64,000 nt of DNA, taken from assembly GCA_003660235.1 (NCBI GenBank), contig QGON01000057.1, positions 42,054 through 106,053 on the forward strand, given 5' to 3'. This DNA comes from a bacterium endosymbiont of Escarpia laminata. Its GTDB lineage: Bacteria > Pseudomonadota > Gammaproteobacteria > Chromatiales > Chromatiaceae. Below the pieces are notes generated by a model. That model did not search any database. It saw nothing but the letters and a program-made list of their open reading frames with translations, and had not been told where the DNA came from. Below are positions 39,506-49,041 of this stretch, piece by piece; positions within the stretch are counted from its first letter, which is position 1; each line of letters starts with the position of its first letter. The translations under genes and the position numbers were made by a program.

Positions 39506-40504
39506 ATGAGTACACAAGATATGAATGATATTTTTAAAAAGGCCCTGGACTTCGACAAAGAAAAAGACGTTGAAAAGACATCAAGCCGAATCAAGGAGAT
39601 CTTACGCGATAAACTCAAGAAGAGGGGGCTTGTGGTGGCTGTCTCCGGTGGAATCGACAGTTCCGTCTCGCTGGCATTGAGCATCGAGGCGATCGGAGTT
39701 AATAAGGTATATGCGCTACTGCTTCCTGAGAAGGACTCCTCGGGTGAAACCGGTGACAGGGGGCTTGAGCTTGTTAAGCACTTCGGTGTTGGATATGAAG
39801 AAAAAAATATAGCTCCAACATTGGAAGCGATAGGTTGTTACAGCGAGCGGGATGCTGCTATCAAACGGGTGATACCGTCTTATGATAATGACTGGAAATC
39901 CAAGATAGTGATTACCGGTGGCCTGGATGGGCGTTTTAACCATTTTCTTCTAGTGGCTCAGGCGCCGGATGGCACCATGCACGAGGAGCCACTTCGTTTA
40001 AAGGAATATCTGCAAATTGTCGCAGCGACCAATTTCAAGCAGAGAATAAGGAAAACTTTGGAATATTATCATGCGGATCGGCTTAATTACGCAGTAGTGG
40101 GTACTCCCAACAGACTGGAATATGATCAGGGCTTTTTTGTCAAAAATGGCGATGGCTCAGCTGATGTTAAGCCTATTGCCCATCTTTATAAGACACAGGT
40201 ATATGCGCTCGCTGAACACCTTGGCTTACCTGAAAGCATTCGCAACGCACCTCCCACCACCGATACATATAGTCTTTCCCAATCGCAGGAAGAGTTTTAT
40301 TTTGCCCTTCCCTATCAGAAAATGGATATTGCCCTTTGGGCGTTCAATCATGAAGTGGCGGCAGAAGAGTTGGCGATAGAGCTGGGTATGACGGCAGAGC
40401 AAGCCGCGTACGTTTATAAGGACATTAAGGCAAAGAGAAGGACAACTGCAAATTTACATCTTAAACCGCAGCTTATTGAGAAGGTTAAAGAGATCCAAAT
40501 CTAA
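39506..40504 (+). CDS. NAD synthase-like PP-loop amidotransferase (synthetase domain only)
   Basis: LVVAVSGGIDSSVSLALS; VVGTPNRLEYDQGFFVKNGDGSADVKPIAHLYKTQVYALAEHLGLP. Confidence 0.85.
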   Translation: MSTQDMNDIFKKALDFDKEKDVEKTSSRIKEILRDKLKKRGLVVAVSGGIDSSVSLALSIEAIGVNKVYALLLPEKDSSGETGDRGLELVKHFGVGYEEKNIAPTLEAIGCYSERDAAIKRVIPSYDNDWKSKIVITGGLDGRFNHFLLVAQAPDGTMHEEPLRLKEYLQIVAATNFKQRIRKTLEYYHADRLNYAVVGTPNRLEYDQGFFVKNGDGSADVKPIAHLYKTQVYALAEHLGLPESIRNAPPTTDTYSLSQSQEEFYFALPYQKMDIALWAFNHEVAAEELAIELGMTAEQAAYVYKDIKAKRRTTANLHLKPQLIEKVKEIQI

Positions 40505-40520
40505 TTCGGATTCAGAGCCA

Positions 40521-41585
40521 GTGAACTATTCAGTAATAAAGGCAAACCTTAAACAAGACAAGGAGGTGATAATCAAGTTTTGGAATGAAAACCATAATCA
40601 GGGCAGGGTGCTTGATCCTAAGTTCTCATGGATTTATGAGGGTAATCCGGATGGAGAGACACATGTATGGATGTTGATCCATCGTGATGATCAGGAAATA
40701 ATTGGATTGGCCGCAGTTTTTTCTAAGAAAGTTCTAGTGGGGGGGGTAGTGTGCAAAGCTGGAATCTCTGGTGATTTCTTTGTTCGGAAGGAACACCGCT
40801 CTCTCGGGCCTGCTTTGATGCTGATTGAAACAATCGTTAAATCGGAGGAAATCGCAGATATTGATTTTCTATACGGCTTTCCAAATGATGCGGCAAGACT
40901 GATATTCAGAAGAGTGGGATATAAAAAACTAGGTTTATTGGTCGGACGAGTAAGAATATTTCAATCGAAGAAGTATCTCCTTAATAAGGGGTTGCCTGAA
41001 TTTCTTGCCGGGATGATTAGCCCGTTAACGGATTCACTGATAAGAATTATGTCACCTGAAACATGGGATTTTGATTTTTTTCGACATTATTCAGAGATAG
41101 TGGATGAACTGGGCTCGGACTATGATGAGTTCAGAAGAGGTTTAAATATCTATAAATCAGTATCAGTTCCAAATAAAAGTTCAAAATATATGAACTGGAA
41201 GTATGGTCTGGATCCCTATCAGAGAAATAAATTTTTCTGTCTATATAAGAGGGAAGATAACTCTTGGGTTGGGTGTATTGCATTTAGCATCACAGACGGT
41301 TTTGCGGAAATACGTGACTTGGTTGTCAGCGATGAATATTCGGCATTGGATGACTTGGTTTACCGGTTTCTTGAGTACTCCAGAAAACTGGATGTACTGG
41401 GCGTAAGATACGTACTGCTTGAGAAAAGCAGGATGGAAAAGGACTTGTCCAGGTTTGATTTTTTTCCTCAAAAAAACCCAAGAGATATCGTTGTCTTGGT
41501 TAGAAACAAAGATCTGCTAACCAATGAAGTTTCAATATTGGATAGAAATAAATGGATCTTGTTTAATACGGACCAAGATACATAA
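40521..41585 (+). CDS. GNAT-like acyltransferase, apparently two GNAT-like halves
   Basis: N-terminal VVCKAGISGDFFVRKEHRSLGPALMLIE; C-terminal KYMNWKYGLDPYQRNKFFCLYKRE...AEIRDLVVSDEYSALDDLVYRFLEYSRK. GTG at 40521 avoids a longer overlap; the open frame extends to 40476. Confidence 0.7.
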   Translation: MNYSVIKANLKQDKEVIIKFWNENHNQGRVLDPKFSWIYEGNPDGETHVWMLIHRDDQEIIGLAAVFSKKVLVGGVVCKAGISGDFFVRKEHRSLGPALMLIETIVKSEEIADIDFLYGFPNDAARLIFRRVGYKKLGLLVGRVRIFQSKKYLLNKGLPEFLAGMISPLTDSLIRIMSPETWDFDFFRHYSEIVDELGSDYDEFRRGLNIYKSVSVPNKSSKYMNWKYGLDPYQRNKFFCLYKREDNSWVGCIAFSITDGFAEIRDLVVSDEYSALDDLVYRFLEYSRKLDVLGVRYVLLEKSRMEKDLSRFDFFPQKNPRDIVVLVRNKDLLTNEVSILDRNKWILFNTDQDT

Positions 41586-41639
41586 TTGCGTCTTTGTCTG
41601 TGTAAGGCTCCTGGAAAGCTAGCTGTAGGGACTTATCAC

Positions 41640-43649
41640 TTACCCCTCAACAGGCTCCTGCAAAATAATCGGTTTTAACCACTCCTCCGACAGGCTGAGG
41701 GGGGCTTCTCCCAACCTGTGAGAGTAGATGACAGTGTAAGCAAGTACGCGTTTCAAATACTCTCGGGTCTCCCGAAACGGAACTGTCTCGATCCAGACGT
41801 CGGTTGGCTGTGATTCTTTTGGCAGCCACTTCATTACGCGCCAAGGGCCTGCATTGTATGCGGCTGTAGCCAGTACTGGGTTGTTCTGCAGTTTCTGATA
41901 GATGCTCTCCAGATAGCTGGTGCCCAGTTTGATATTGACTCCGGGTTGCAGAAGATCCCGGGTTTTGAAGGGACCGTGCCGGGTGATTGTCGCTACATCG
42001 CGGGCGGTGCGGGGCATTAGCTGCATAAGGCCCAAGGCGCCGGCACTGGAACGGGCATCGGTCATAAAGGCACTCTCCTGACGCAGAATGGCGTAGATCC
42101 AGGCGTGGTCGATATCGAGACTCTTGGCCTGTTGGTCGATCAACGTCCTGTGGGTGAGGGGGAAACGGAGCTCCAGATCATTCCAGTGACGGATCTTTGC
42201 CAAGGTGAAAATGGCCTGAGAAGGCCAATCCCACTGCTGTGCCAGGCGGGCTGCGCCCTTGAGTTCATCGGTGCTGCGGTTACTCAGTGCCCAGTTCCAC
42301 TCACGACGTGCGTCGATGGGCCTGTGCAGAACTTTCAGCTCTCTTGCCCGCTGCATGCCGGGTTGACTGGCGATGCGATCCACTACGTCATCGGCGACAT
42401 CAATGGCTGCATGAGCCATGGTGAAGCGGGTACCCAGACGATTGGTTGCCATGAAGCCATAGTAGCTGCGGTTCTTCGCCAGTGTTTCGAGCAGTTGGTT
42501 GCCTTTCTCCTGCTGGCCAAGTTGTAATAGCGCCCTGGCACGCCAGTACCGCCAGCGCTCTTTCGAGCTGTCTGACTCGGGGAGGCCGGCAATGGTGGCG
42601 AGTACCCGTTCCCAGTCCTGGGACTCCAGGGCCTGACGGAACTGCTTGTCGGAGAGCTTCGGATCCAGCCGCAGATGCTTTGGCACAACCTGTTCGATTA
42701 TCCGGGAAAATGTCTCCCCGGATGTGTCCACCAGATTGGCGGCAAGTGTGCGGCCTACGGTGAGTTTCTGAGCATCTGTGAATTGTCCTCGCAGTTGCAA
42801 CGATTGCCAAAATTCGAAGGCCTTTTCGGGGTTATTTCGAGCAAGCCGTTGGACCCCGTGAACCAGAATCTCGTCCCGCATGGGGTGATTTTGCTGCAGA
42901 CGCTGATTCTGCATCAGCTTTTGTGGATGACGATGAATGTCGATCCAGAGGCTGACCCAGTTAGCCTCGCTGTTTGGCAGGAAACGTTTGAGATATCTTG
43001 CCAGACGAATCTGCCTGGCCTGCATGGCGAGGCTGATCCGCTGCCATACCAGCGTATCGGTTAATTCACCGGCATCATTCCACGCCTTGAACACCGGATC
43101 ACAGGCCTTTGGGCGGGAACGGCCGCTAAGCCAGACAGGTTCGATTTGAGTAAACGCGTGCTGTTGCTGGCCGGTTTCGATCAGTGCCCGCAGGCGGTAG
43201 CACTGGCGTTTTATACTTCCCCCCGGTTTGGCAAAATCGAGATAGGTTTTCCAGCGATGCTTGTCTGCCAACAAGTTCAGCCAGTTGTTACGCAGTCTGC
43301 TGCTAAGCGGCGTATCGGCATACTTATCTACGAATGTCCGGATGGTTTGGGGCTTCTGCCGTGCCAGATGCCGGGTAATCTCCTGGTATTCTAGATAGGG
43401 CTGCAGAGGATAGTCCTGCAGTTGATCCTTGAGTACCTGGTATTTTTTTAACTGGCCCTTTTTCAGAGCCTGTTCGGCGTCGAGAAACTGTTGTCGGGCC
43501 GCCTTGAGTTCTGGAGGGTCAGTGATAGTGGCTTGGGCGGGGCTGAGCCAGAGTGGCAGCAGAGAGAGAGCCGCGCATAACCATTGGATGAAACGCGATG
43601 GACGCCGAGTTTTAGGTCTGATTGTTTGAGGCATGTTCCGCTGCACCAT
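41640..43649 (-). CDS. slt: Soluble lytic murein transglycosylase
   Basis: SLT motif AILRQESAFMTDARSSAGALGLMQLMPRTA; ATAAYNAGPWRVMKWL; long alpha-helical U domain. Confidence 0.94.
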   Translation of the reverse strand: MVQRNMPQTIRPKTRRPSRFIQWLCAALSLLPLWLSPAQATITDPPELKAARQQFLDAEQALKKGQLKKYQVLKDQLQDYPLQPYLEYQEITRHLARQKPQTIRTFVDKYADTPLSSRLRNNWLNLLADKHRWKTYLDFAKPGGSIKRQCYRLRALIETGQQQHAFTQIEPVWLSGRSRPKACDPVFKAWNDAGELTDTLVWQRISLAMQARQIRLARYLKRFLPNSEANWVSLWIDIHRHPQKLMQNQRLQQNHPMRDEILVHGVQRLARNNPEKAFEFWQSLQLRGQFTDAQKLTVGRTLAANLVDTSGETFSRIIEQVVPKHLRLDPKLSDKQFRQALESQDWERVLATIAGLPESDSSKERWRYWRARALLQLGQQEKGNQLLETLAKNRSYYGFMATNRLGTRFTMAHAAIDVADDVVDRIASQPGMQRARELKVLHRPIDARREWNWALSNRSTDELKGAARLAQQWDWPSQAIFTLAKIRHWNDLELRFPLTHRTLIDQQAKSLDIDHAWIYAILRQESAFMTDARSSAGALGLMQLMPRTARDVATITRHGPFKTRDLLQPGVNIKLGTSYLESIYQKLQNNPVLATAAYNAGPWRVMKWLPKESQPTDVWIETVPFRETREYLKRVLAYTVIYSHRLGEAPLSLSEEWLKPIILQEPVEG

Positions 43650-43758
43650 CTCTTTTCCGTTATCTTTCCAATCATAGCATTTGCCACCCGGGAGGGAAGC
43701 AAAATGGAGGGCGATGAGATTGATTGATATTAAATGGATGACTGCCGGTTAGTGCTCC

Positions 43759-44985
43759 TCAAGAAGGGGTACGAGAATGATCCAGTAATTCGATCCAGTG
43801 CTTTACAGGAACCCTGGATTCAGCCTGCAGGTGATTCAGGCAGCCTATATTGGCGGTGGCGATGAGCGTTGGCCCACCTGCCTGAAGATTGCGGAGTTTG
43901 TTGCGTCTGAGTCTATCGGATAAGTCCGGCTGCAACAGGGAGTATGTGCCCGCAGAGCCGCAGCACAAATGGGCATCATCGACGGTTGTGAGGGTATATC
44001 CGAGGTCTAGAAGCAGTCGTTCAACAACCCCTTGCATGCCCAGTCCGTGTTGCAGGGTGCAGGGGGAGTGGAATGCGATGGGTGGATGTTGTGCGGAACC
44101 CAATGAGAATTGACTGAGGTCTTCATTCAGCAGCACCTCTCCTATGTCCTTGGTGGCAGCAGCGATTATTGAGGCTTTTTTCGCATATTCAGCATCGTCG
44201 CTCAGGAGTTGCGGGTACTCCTTGATTGTCTGCCCGCAACCACTGGCAGTGCTGATCAACACTTCGGCTCCGGCTTTCAGCAGCGGCAGCCAGGCATCGA
44301 TGTTGCGGCGCGCAAAATGTTTGGCTGCATCGTTTGCACCCAGGTGCAGGCTGACTGCGCCGCAGCATCCCGCTTCCGGCACCCTGATCAGACTGATGCC
44401 CAGCTGGTCCAACACCCGCGCTGTGCTGAAATTGATGACCGGGGCCAGCGAAGGCTGAACACAGCCGTCCAGTATGAGCATGCGGCGTTGGTGCCGCGCT
44501 TCGGGCCAATGACCGGTCCACTGTTTGGCTGGAATGGTGTATCGCAGACGTTTTGGCAGAAATCTTTTTATTGCCCGGGCAAGTTTCAGCAGTGCACCAA
44601 ACCGTTTGGGATAGGGCAGTGTCCAGATGAGCAGTTTATGGCGCAGGCTGTCCATGCCGGTTCGGGGCTTGATCCGCTCCAGGTGTTCCCGTCCTATCTC
44701 CAGCAGGCGGCTGTAATTGACGCCTGAGGGACAGGTGGTCTCACAAGAGCGGCAGGAGAGGCAGCGGTCGAGGTGCTGTTGTAGACTGTCAGTGGGAGTC
44801 GTACCCTCGAGCAGTTGCTTGATCTGATAGATGCGGCCCCGCGGTCCGTCCAGTTCATCTCCCAGCAGTTGGTAGGTGGGGCAGGTGGCGGTGCAGAATC
44901 CGCAATGTACGCAGCTGCGCAGGATCTGCTCGGCTTCCCGGCCATTGGCTGATTCAAGTGTCTGGGGGCTGAGTCTGGTCTGCAT
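43759..44985 (-). CDS. glcF: Glycolate oxidase iron-sulfur subunit GlcF
   Basis: CVHCGFCTATCPTYQLLGDELDGPRGRIYQIKQLLEG; CLSCRSCETTCPSGVNY. Confidence 0.95.
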   Translation of the reverse strand: MQTRLSPQTLESANGREAEQILRSCVHCGFCTATCPTYQLLGDELDGPRGRIYQIKQLLEGTTPTDSLQQHLDRCLSCRSCETTCPSGVNYSRLLEIGREHLERIKPRTGMDSLRHKLLIWTLPYPKRFGALLKLARAIKRFLPKRLRYTIPAKQWTGHWPEARHQRRMLILDGCVQPSLAPVINFSTARVLDQLGISLIRVPEAGCCGAVSLHLGANDAAKHFARRNIDAWLPLLKAGAEVLISTASGCGQTIKEYPQLLSDDAEYAKKASIIAAATKDIGEVLLNEDLSQFSLGSAQHPPIAFHSPCTLQHGLGMQGVVERLLLDLGYTLTTVDDAHLCCGSAGTYSLLQPDLSDRLRRNKLRNLQAGGPTLIATANIGCLNHLQAESRVPVKHWIELLDHSRTPS

Positions 44986-45105
44986 TGGTGAGGTCGAAGG
45001 GGAAAACTCCTATTTTGCGGATGATTGCGATCAAAACCAACTATTTTACCGATATACCCTGTGAATTCGACGGGAGTATCCCGAGCTGAGGGTGATATAA
45101 AATTG

Positions 45106-45642
45106 ATGCATCTAACCGACTGGTTGAGATATACAGGTTGGATCTCCCCCGCCCGGCGTCTGGAGTGGTTCCCGCCGTATCGAAGTATGGGGGTCAAAGT
45201 ATTGGCCCTGGAAAACGGTTGGCGCAAAGTCCGGCTTCTGCTGCCGCTGAATCGCCGAACCAGTAATCCCGGTGGCAGTATGTTTGGCGGCTCCATTGCC
45301 GCACTGGCGGATCCTATTCCTGCACTGTCCTGTAACAGGGTCTTTCCCGGTCACGCGGTTTGGACAAGGCATCTGGAAGTCGATTTTCGGCGTCCGGGTC
45401 TATTTGATCTGGAGTTGCGCTTTGACTTCGACGCGGACATCGAACAGCGGATTGCGGCGGATTTAGCCCATGGCCCACGGAGCGATCCCTGTTTTGAGTT
45501 CGGTTTCTATCTGCCGAATGGGGAGGTCTGCGCCTGGGTAACCAATCGGGTGGCTATCCGGCCGATGGATCAATCACGTAGCCGGGGAGGAGCGCTTCGC
45601 CAACGCCAGCCCCGGAACAGAATCAGAGAGAAGAATGTATGA
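45106..45642 (+). CDS. DUF4442-like hotdog-fold protein
   Basis: RSMGVKVLALENGWRKVRLLLPLNRRTSNPGGSMFGGSIAALADPIPA. Confidence 0.7.
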   Translation: MHLTDWLRYTGWISPARRLEWFPPYRSMGVKVLALENGWRKVRLLLPLNRRTSNPGGSMFGGSIAALADPIPALSCNRVFPGHAVWTRHLEVDFRRPGLFDLELRFDFDADIEQRIAADLAHGPRSDPCFEFGFYLPNGEVCAWVTNRVAIRPMDQSRSRGGALRQRQPRNRIREKNV

Positions 45643-46073
45643 GCGATGCAAAAGATAATTTCGATATGGAGATGAGCAGCGGCATCGCCGCATTCGAGGC
45701 GAAGTACTTTGCCCGTGCTTCGGAGATATTGTCACCGTTGGCCGACGACGGCAATTACGAAGCCCAGTATCGTATGGCGATTATGGCCCAAGGCGGCTTG
45801 GGGATGGTCGTCAACGCGTTGATGGCCTACAAATACATGAAGTCTGCGGCAGAGAACGGGCATGCCATGGCGCAACATGGGCTTGGTTTTATGTATCTCG
45901 AGGGAGAGTGTGTGGAACAGAATCCTGCCAAGGCGGCGGTGTGGTTCCGCCAAGCCGCTGATCAGGGACTGGCAGGCTCCCAAACTACGTTGGGCATGTT
46001 GTATGCGGAGGGGCGGGGTGTTGAAAAGGATCCGGAAGAGGCGCAGCGCTGGTACAAAAAGGCTGGGTTTTAA
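45639..46073 (+). CDS. Sel1-repeat protein
   Basis: Repeats AAENGHAMAQHGLGFMYLEGECVEQNPAKAAVWFRQAADQGLAGSQTTLGMLYAEGRGVEKDPEEAQRWYKKA. Confidence 0.9.
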   Translation: MSDAKDNFDMEMSSGIAAFEAKYFARASEILSPLADDGNYEAQYRMAIMAQGGLGMVVNALMAYKYMKSAAENGHAMAQHGLGFMYLEGECVEQNPAKAAVWFRQAADQGLAGSQTTLGMLYAEGRGVEKDPEEAQRWYKKAGF

Positions 46074-46149
46074 TGGTGGAGGTCGGAGTCTAAATCAGAT
46101 GGGGTATCACTGCACGAGAGTCCTGTCGCTCCGACCCCTGTGAAGTTCT

Positions 46150-47985
46150 TCAGATGATGGACCAGATATTGTCGAAGTCTGAGTCCTCGTCACTACTCCC
46201 TTCGGCTGACTGGTCGACCTGGTCAATATAGCTGAACTGAAACTGGGAGATAGTGCCGGTTGTCTCGAGTACCCGTTTAAGCTTGATCTTGCGATTGTTG
46301 CTGCCGTCATCCAGCTTCATTTTATTACCCACATTGAACGGGTAGGATGGGCAGATAAAACTGGCGGGCTGACCCGACGTGCCAACCTCCGGCAACAGCA
46401 GGCATTCGTGGGTCTGGGCATTCGGGAGATTCTCCCTTTGTGCTTCCACCGCCACGGCATAGGGCGCGATCATCTGCAGTCCAACCTGCAATGAATTTTT
46501 TTGCGTGTTCCTGATCCAGCGTACGATGCCGACCCCAAACTGACCGCTGGCGGAGGCTGACTGGATGCCGATCAATTCACCTACCTTGATTGCGGGCATG
46601 CGAGCGCCTTGCCAGGCGATACAGTACCCCCCTGCACTCTCATTGAGGGTGCGAAAGGTATGGGTTTGCGCACTGTTGTCGTTGTCACGGCCATTGCCCC
46701 AGATGGGAACCGCAGGCTCCGGTTCAGATTCGTCCCGTGAGCCGGGGCCAAACTCTTCAAAACCGCTCCTTCGTATATCGTTGCTCGGCTCAATGGGGAT
46801 AAGGGTGAAAGAAGAGTCGGCATCCAACATAGGATCGTTTAGTTTACCCCTGGTGGTTTGCTGGCCCATCCAGTTCACATCCTCCTGCAGACGGGCCTCG
46901 GTGCTGCTCTCGGGAGGTGTCCCGGGTGATTTGGTCAAATGGTAGATATCTGATAGTCCGACGGCTACCCGTAACTCGAAATTGAGTTTGGTGCGTACGA
47001 ATTCACGCTGAGGAATTGTCGTCCATAACTGAATCAGTTGCCTGAGTAGATGCTTATTTAACTGTTCAGTACCCACTAGTGAGGCACCCTCTTTAGCGGG
47101 AGCGGATGTATCGTCAAACTGCTCCCGCAGTTTGTCGATGAGTTCGCGTGTATCGAGTCTCAAACGATGTTTTTCGTTGGCTTGCCCGGCCAGGGATTCG
47201 TGAGACGGCGGACAGTCACTGTCCTGCTGCACGGTGAAAACGGCCTCTGGGGGCGCTTCCTGCTGTGAATAGAGCTTGGTAAAATGGTTCCACTCCTGCA
47301 GATTCCGATAAACCGTAAGATTATCCCGCTGCCGCATCTTGTAGGGCGATGCCAAGGAATAGAGCAGAATGCGCCGGTAGACCCCGTCGATGGTAGAGGT
47401 TTTGATGCGCTGCTCCATGTCATCCCTGACGGCAAGGCTGTTGACTTTGTATTTTTGTGCCAGTCGATGAAGCGTGTGCAGTTCTTTCCAGGTGTGGTGA
47501 GGGTAGGTGTCATAGATCAGGGCAGACTGTAACAGCACGCCAGAGAGGTAGTTGATGCCGCGATGGATGGAGATGGCCAGCAGTTTTCGATCCACCTTCT
47601 CGGGCGATTCCCGCAGCAGATCTTCAACGACGCACTTATAGGCAGTCGCAAGTTCGTTGGCGAGCTCGCGGCTTAATATCGCGATTTTATGGGATTTTTC
47701 GGAAAGGGGAAGCCCTGCGTCGATAAAGTGTTTGGCAAGATTTTCGCTGATGTAGTTGACCGGTTCCCGAAAGCCCTCGATGCTCAGCAGGCGGTTTTTT
47801 CCCGCGACAAGGGAACGGTTGAACTCGACGAGCGCCTTGAAGACTTGGCGGGAGGTCTCCCCAACATTGGCAACAGGCAGTCGATCAGCCCAGGTCTTGA
47901 CCTCTTTTGCACTCAAAAAGAAGGCGTTCCCTTTTGGCGGGACCTGTTCGGGGATACGGAAACCAAAGCGGCTTACTGTTGCCAT
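46150..47985 (-). CDS. Uncharacterized 611-aa protein, possible C-terminal PilZ-like domain
   Basis: Long ORF with C-terminal beta-rich segment TFRTLNESAGGYCIAWQGARMPAIKVGELIGIQ...VGIVRWIRNTQKNSLQVGLQMIAP resembling PilZ-type layout. Confidence 0.7.
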   Translation of the reverse strand: MATVSRFGFRIPEQVPPKGNAFFLSAKEVKTWADRLPVANVGETSRQVFKALVEFNRSLVAGKNRLLSIEGFREPVNYISENLAKHFIDAGLPLSEKSHKIAILSRELANELATAYKCVVEDLLRESPEKVDRKLLAISIHRGINYLSGVLLQSALIYDTYPHHTWKELHTLHRLAQKYKVNSLAVRDDMEQRIKTSTIDGVYRRILLYSLASPYKMRQRDNLTVYRNLQEWNHFTKLYSQQEAPPEAVFTVQQDSDCPPSHESLAGQANEKHRLRLDTRELIDKLREQFDDTSAPAKEGASLVGTEQLNKHLLRQLIQLWTTIPQREFVRTKLNFELRVAVGLSDIYHLTKSPGTPPESSTEARLQEDVNWMGQQTTRGKLNDPMLDADSSFTLIPIEPSNDIRRSGFEEFGPGSRDESEPEPAVPIWGNGRDNDNSAQTHTFRTLNESAGGYCIAWQGARMPAIKVGELIGIQSASASGQFGVGIVRWIRNTQKNSLQVGLQMIAPYAVAVEAQRENLPNAQTHECLLLPEVGTSGQPASFICPSYPFNVGNKMKLDDGSNNRKIKLKRVLETTGTISQFQFSYIDQVDQSAEGSSDEDSDFDNIWSII

Positions 47986-48056
47986 TGTCGACCGTACTGA
48001 CTCAAAGTGTGAAACGGCAGATGCCAGCGATTCCTGTCCAACTGCCGCGAATTTAA

Positions 48057-48115
48057 TGTCTGATCATGCCGTAATTCCAATTTACGGCAGAATGATCGAT
48101 TTCAATCCTCAGACA
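48057..48115. repeat. Inverted repeat TGTCTGA...TGCCGTAA...TTACGGCA...TCAGACA
   Basis: Paired arms read at 48057/48109 and 48067/48082. Confidence 0.65.
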
Positions 48116-48356
48116 CAGTAACTTCTGCGAGGTAGCCTCGCTTCAATAGTAGATTAGCGCACTATAGCCTGTATATCGTCCACTATTACGCATTCTTGAG
48201 CGATTTTAAAGTGTGAGATTGCTAAAAGATACTATAGTAGGAGTTTGATTGTAAGGGGTTTTTTATGTCTGAGTCCGGTTTTTGTGATCTTTTGCCAAAC
48301 GGCCTGGATGGTTGCTGTTCCCGAAGTTGTCCAGCAGAGAATGCAGGGTATTTCCC

Positions 48357-49016
48357 ATGATGGTCAAGTTGGTCAGTTTTGTACTTTGTCCCTATGTTCA
48401 GCGGGCAGTTATCGCGCTCAGGGAGAAATCGGTCGAATATGAGGTGGCCTATATCGATCTGGCACATCCTCCTGAGTGGTTTCAGGCAATTTCCCCGCTG
48501 GGAAAAGTGCCTCTTTTGGAGGTGGAGGATCAGGTTCTGTTTGAATCTTCGGTCATTATCGACTATCTGGATGAGGTGTTTCAGCCTCGCCTGCACCCTA
48601 TGGATCCACTACGGCGGGCACAGCATAAGGCATGGATCGAATTCGGCTCCGGGTTGCTGGTTGATCAGATGGAACTGGTATTGGCGCAAGATGAAACCAC
48701 TTTTCAAGAACGGCTGACACATCTGGAACGCCAGCTGAAACGCCTGCTTGCGCCTCTTGAAGCTGGCGTGTTTGATGGAGATGGGGTGTTTTCTCTGCTG
48801 GATGCGGCTTATGCACCGCTATTTATGCGTCAGGAACTGCTTGCGGAAATCAGGGTTGAGTTGGCAGGACTACTGCCACAGCCATTGCAATCATGGAGTG
48901 ATCGTCTGTTGGCAAGACCCTCTGTGAAAGGGTCGCTGGTGGATGATTTCCGGGAACGTTATATCGCTTTCTTTTCCGCCAAGGGATCCTGGCTGATGCA
49001 GCAGGCCGGGATTTAG
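48357..49016 (+). CDS. Glutathione S-transferase family protein
   Basis: KLVSFVLCPYVQRAVIALREKSVEYEVAYIDLAHPPEWFQAISPLGKVPLLEVEDQVLFESSVIIDYLDE. Confidence 0.9.
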   Translation: MMVKLVSFVLCPYVQRAVIALREKSVEYEVAYIDLAHPPEWFQAISPLGKVPLLEVEDQVLFESSVIIDYLDEVFQPRLHPMDPLRRAQHKAWIEFGSGLLVDQMELVLAQDETTFQERLTHLERQLKRLLAPLEAGVFDGDGVFSLLDAAYAPLFMRQELLAEIRVELAGLLPQPLQSWSDRLLARPSVKGSLVDDFRERYIAFFSAKGSWLMQQAGI

Positions 49017-49041
49017 CGTCAGCACTTAAAACTTATGACCA

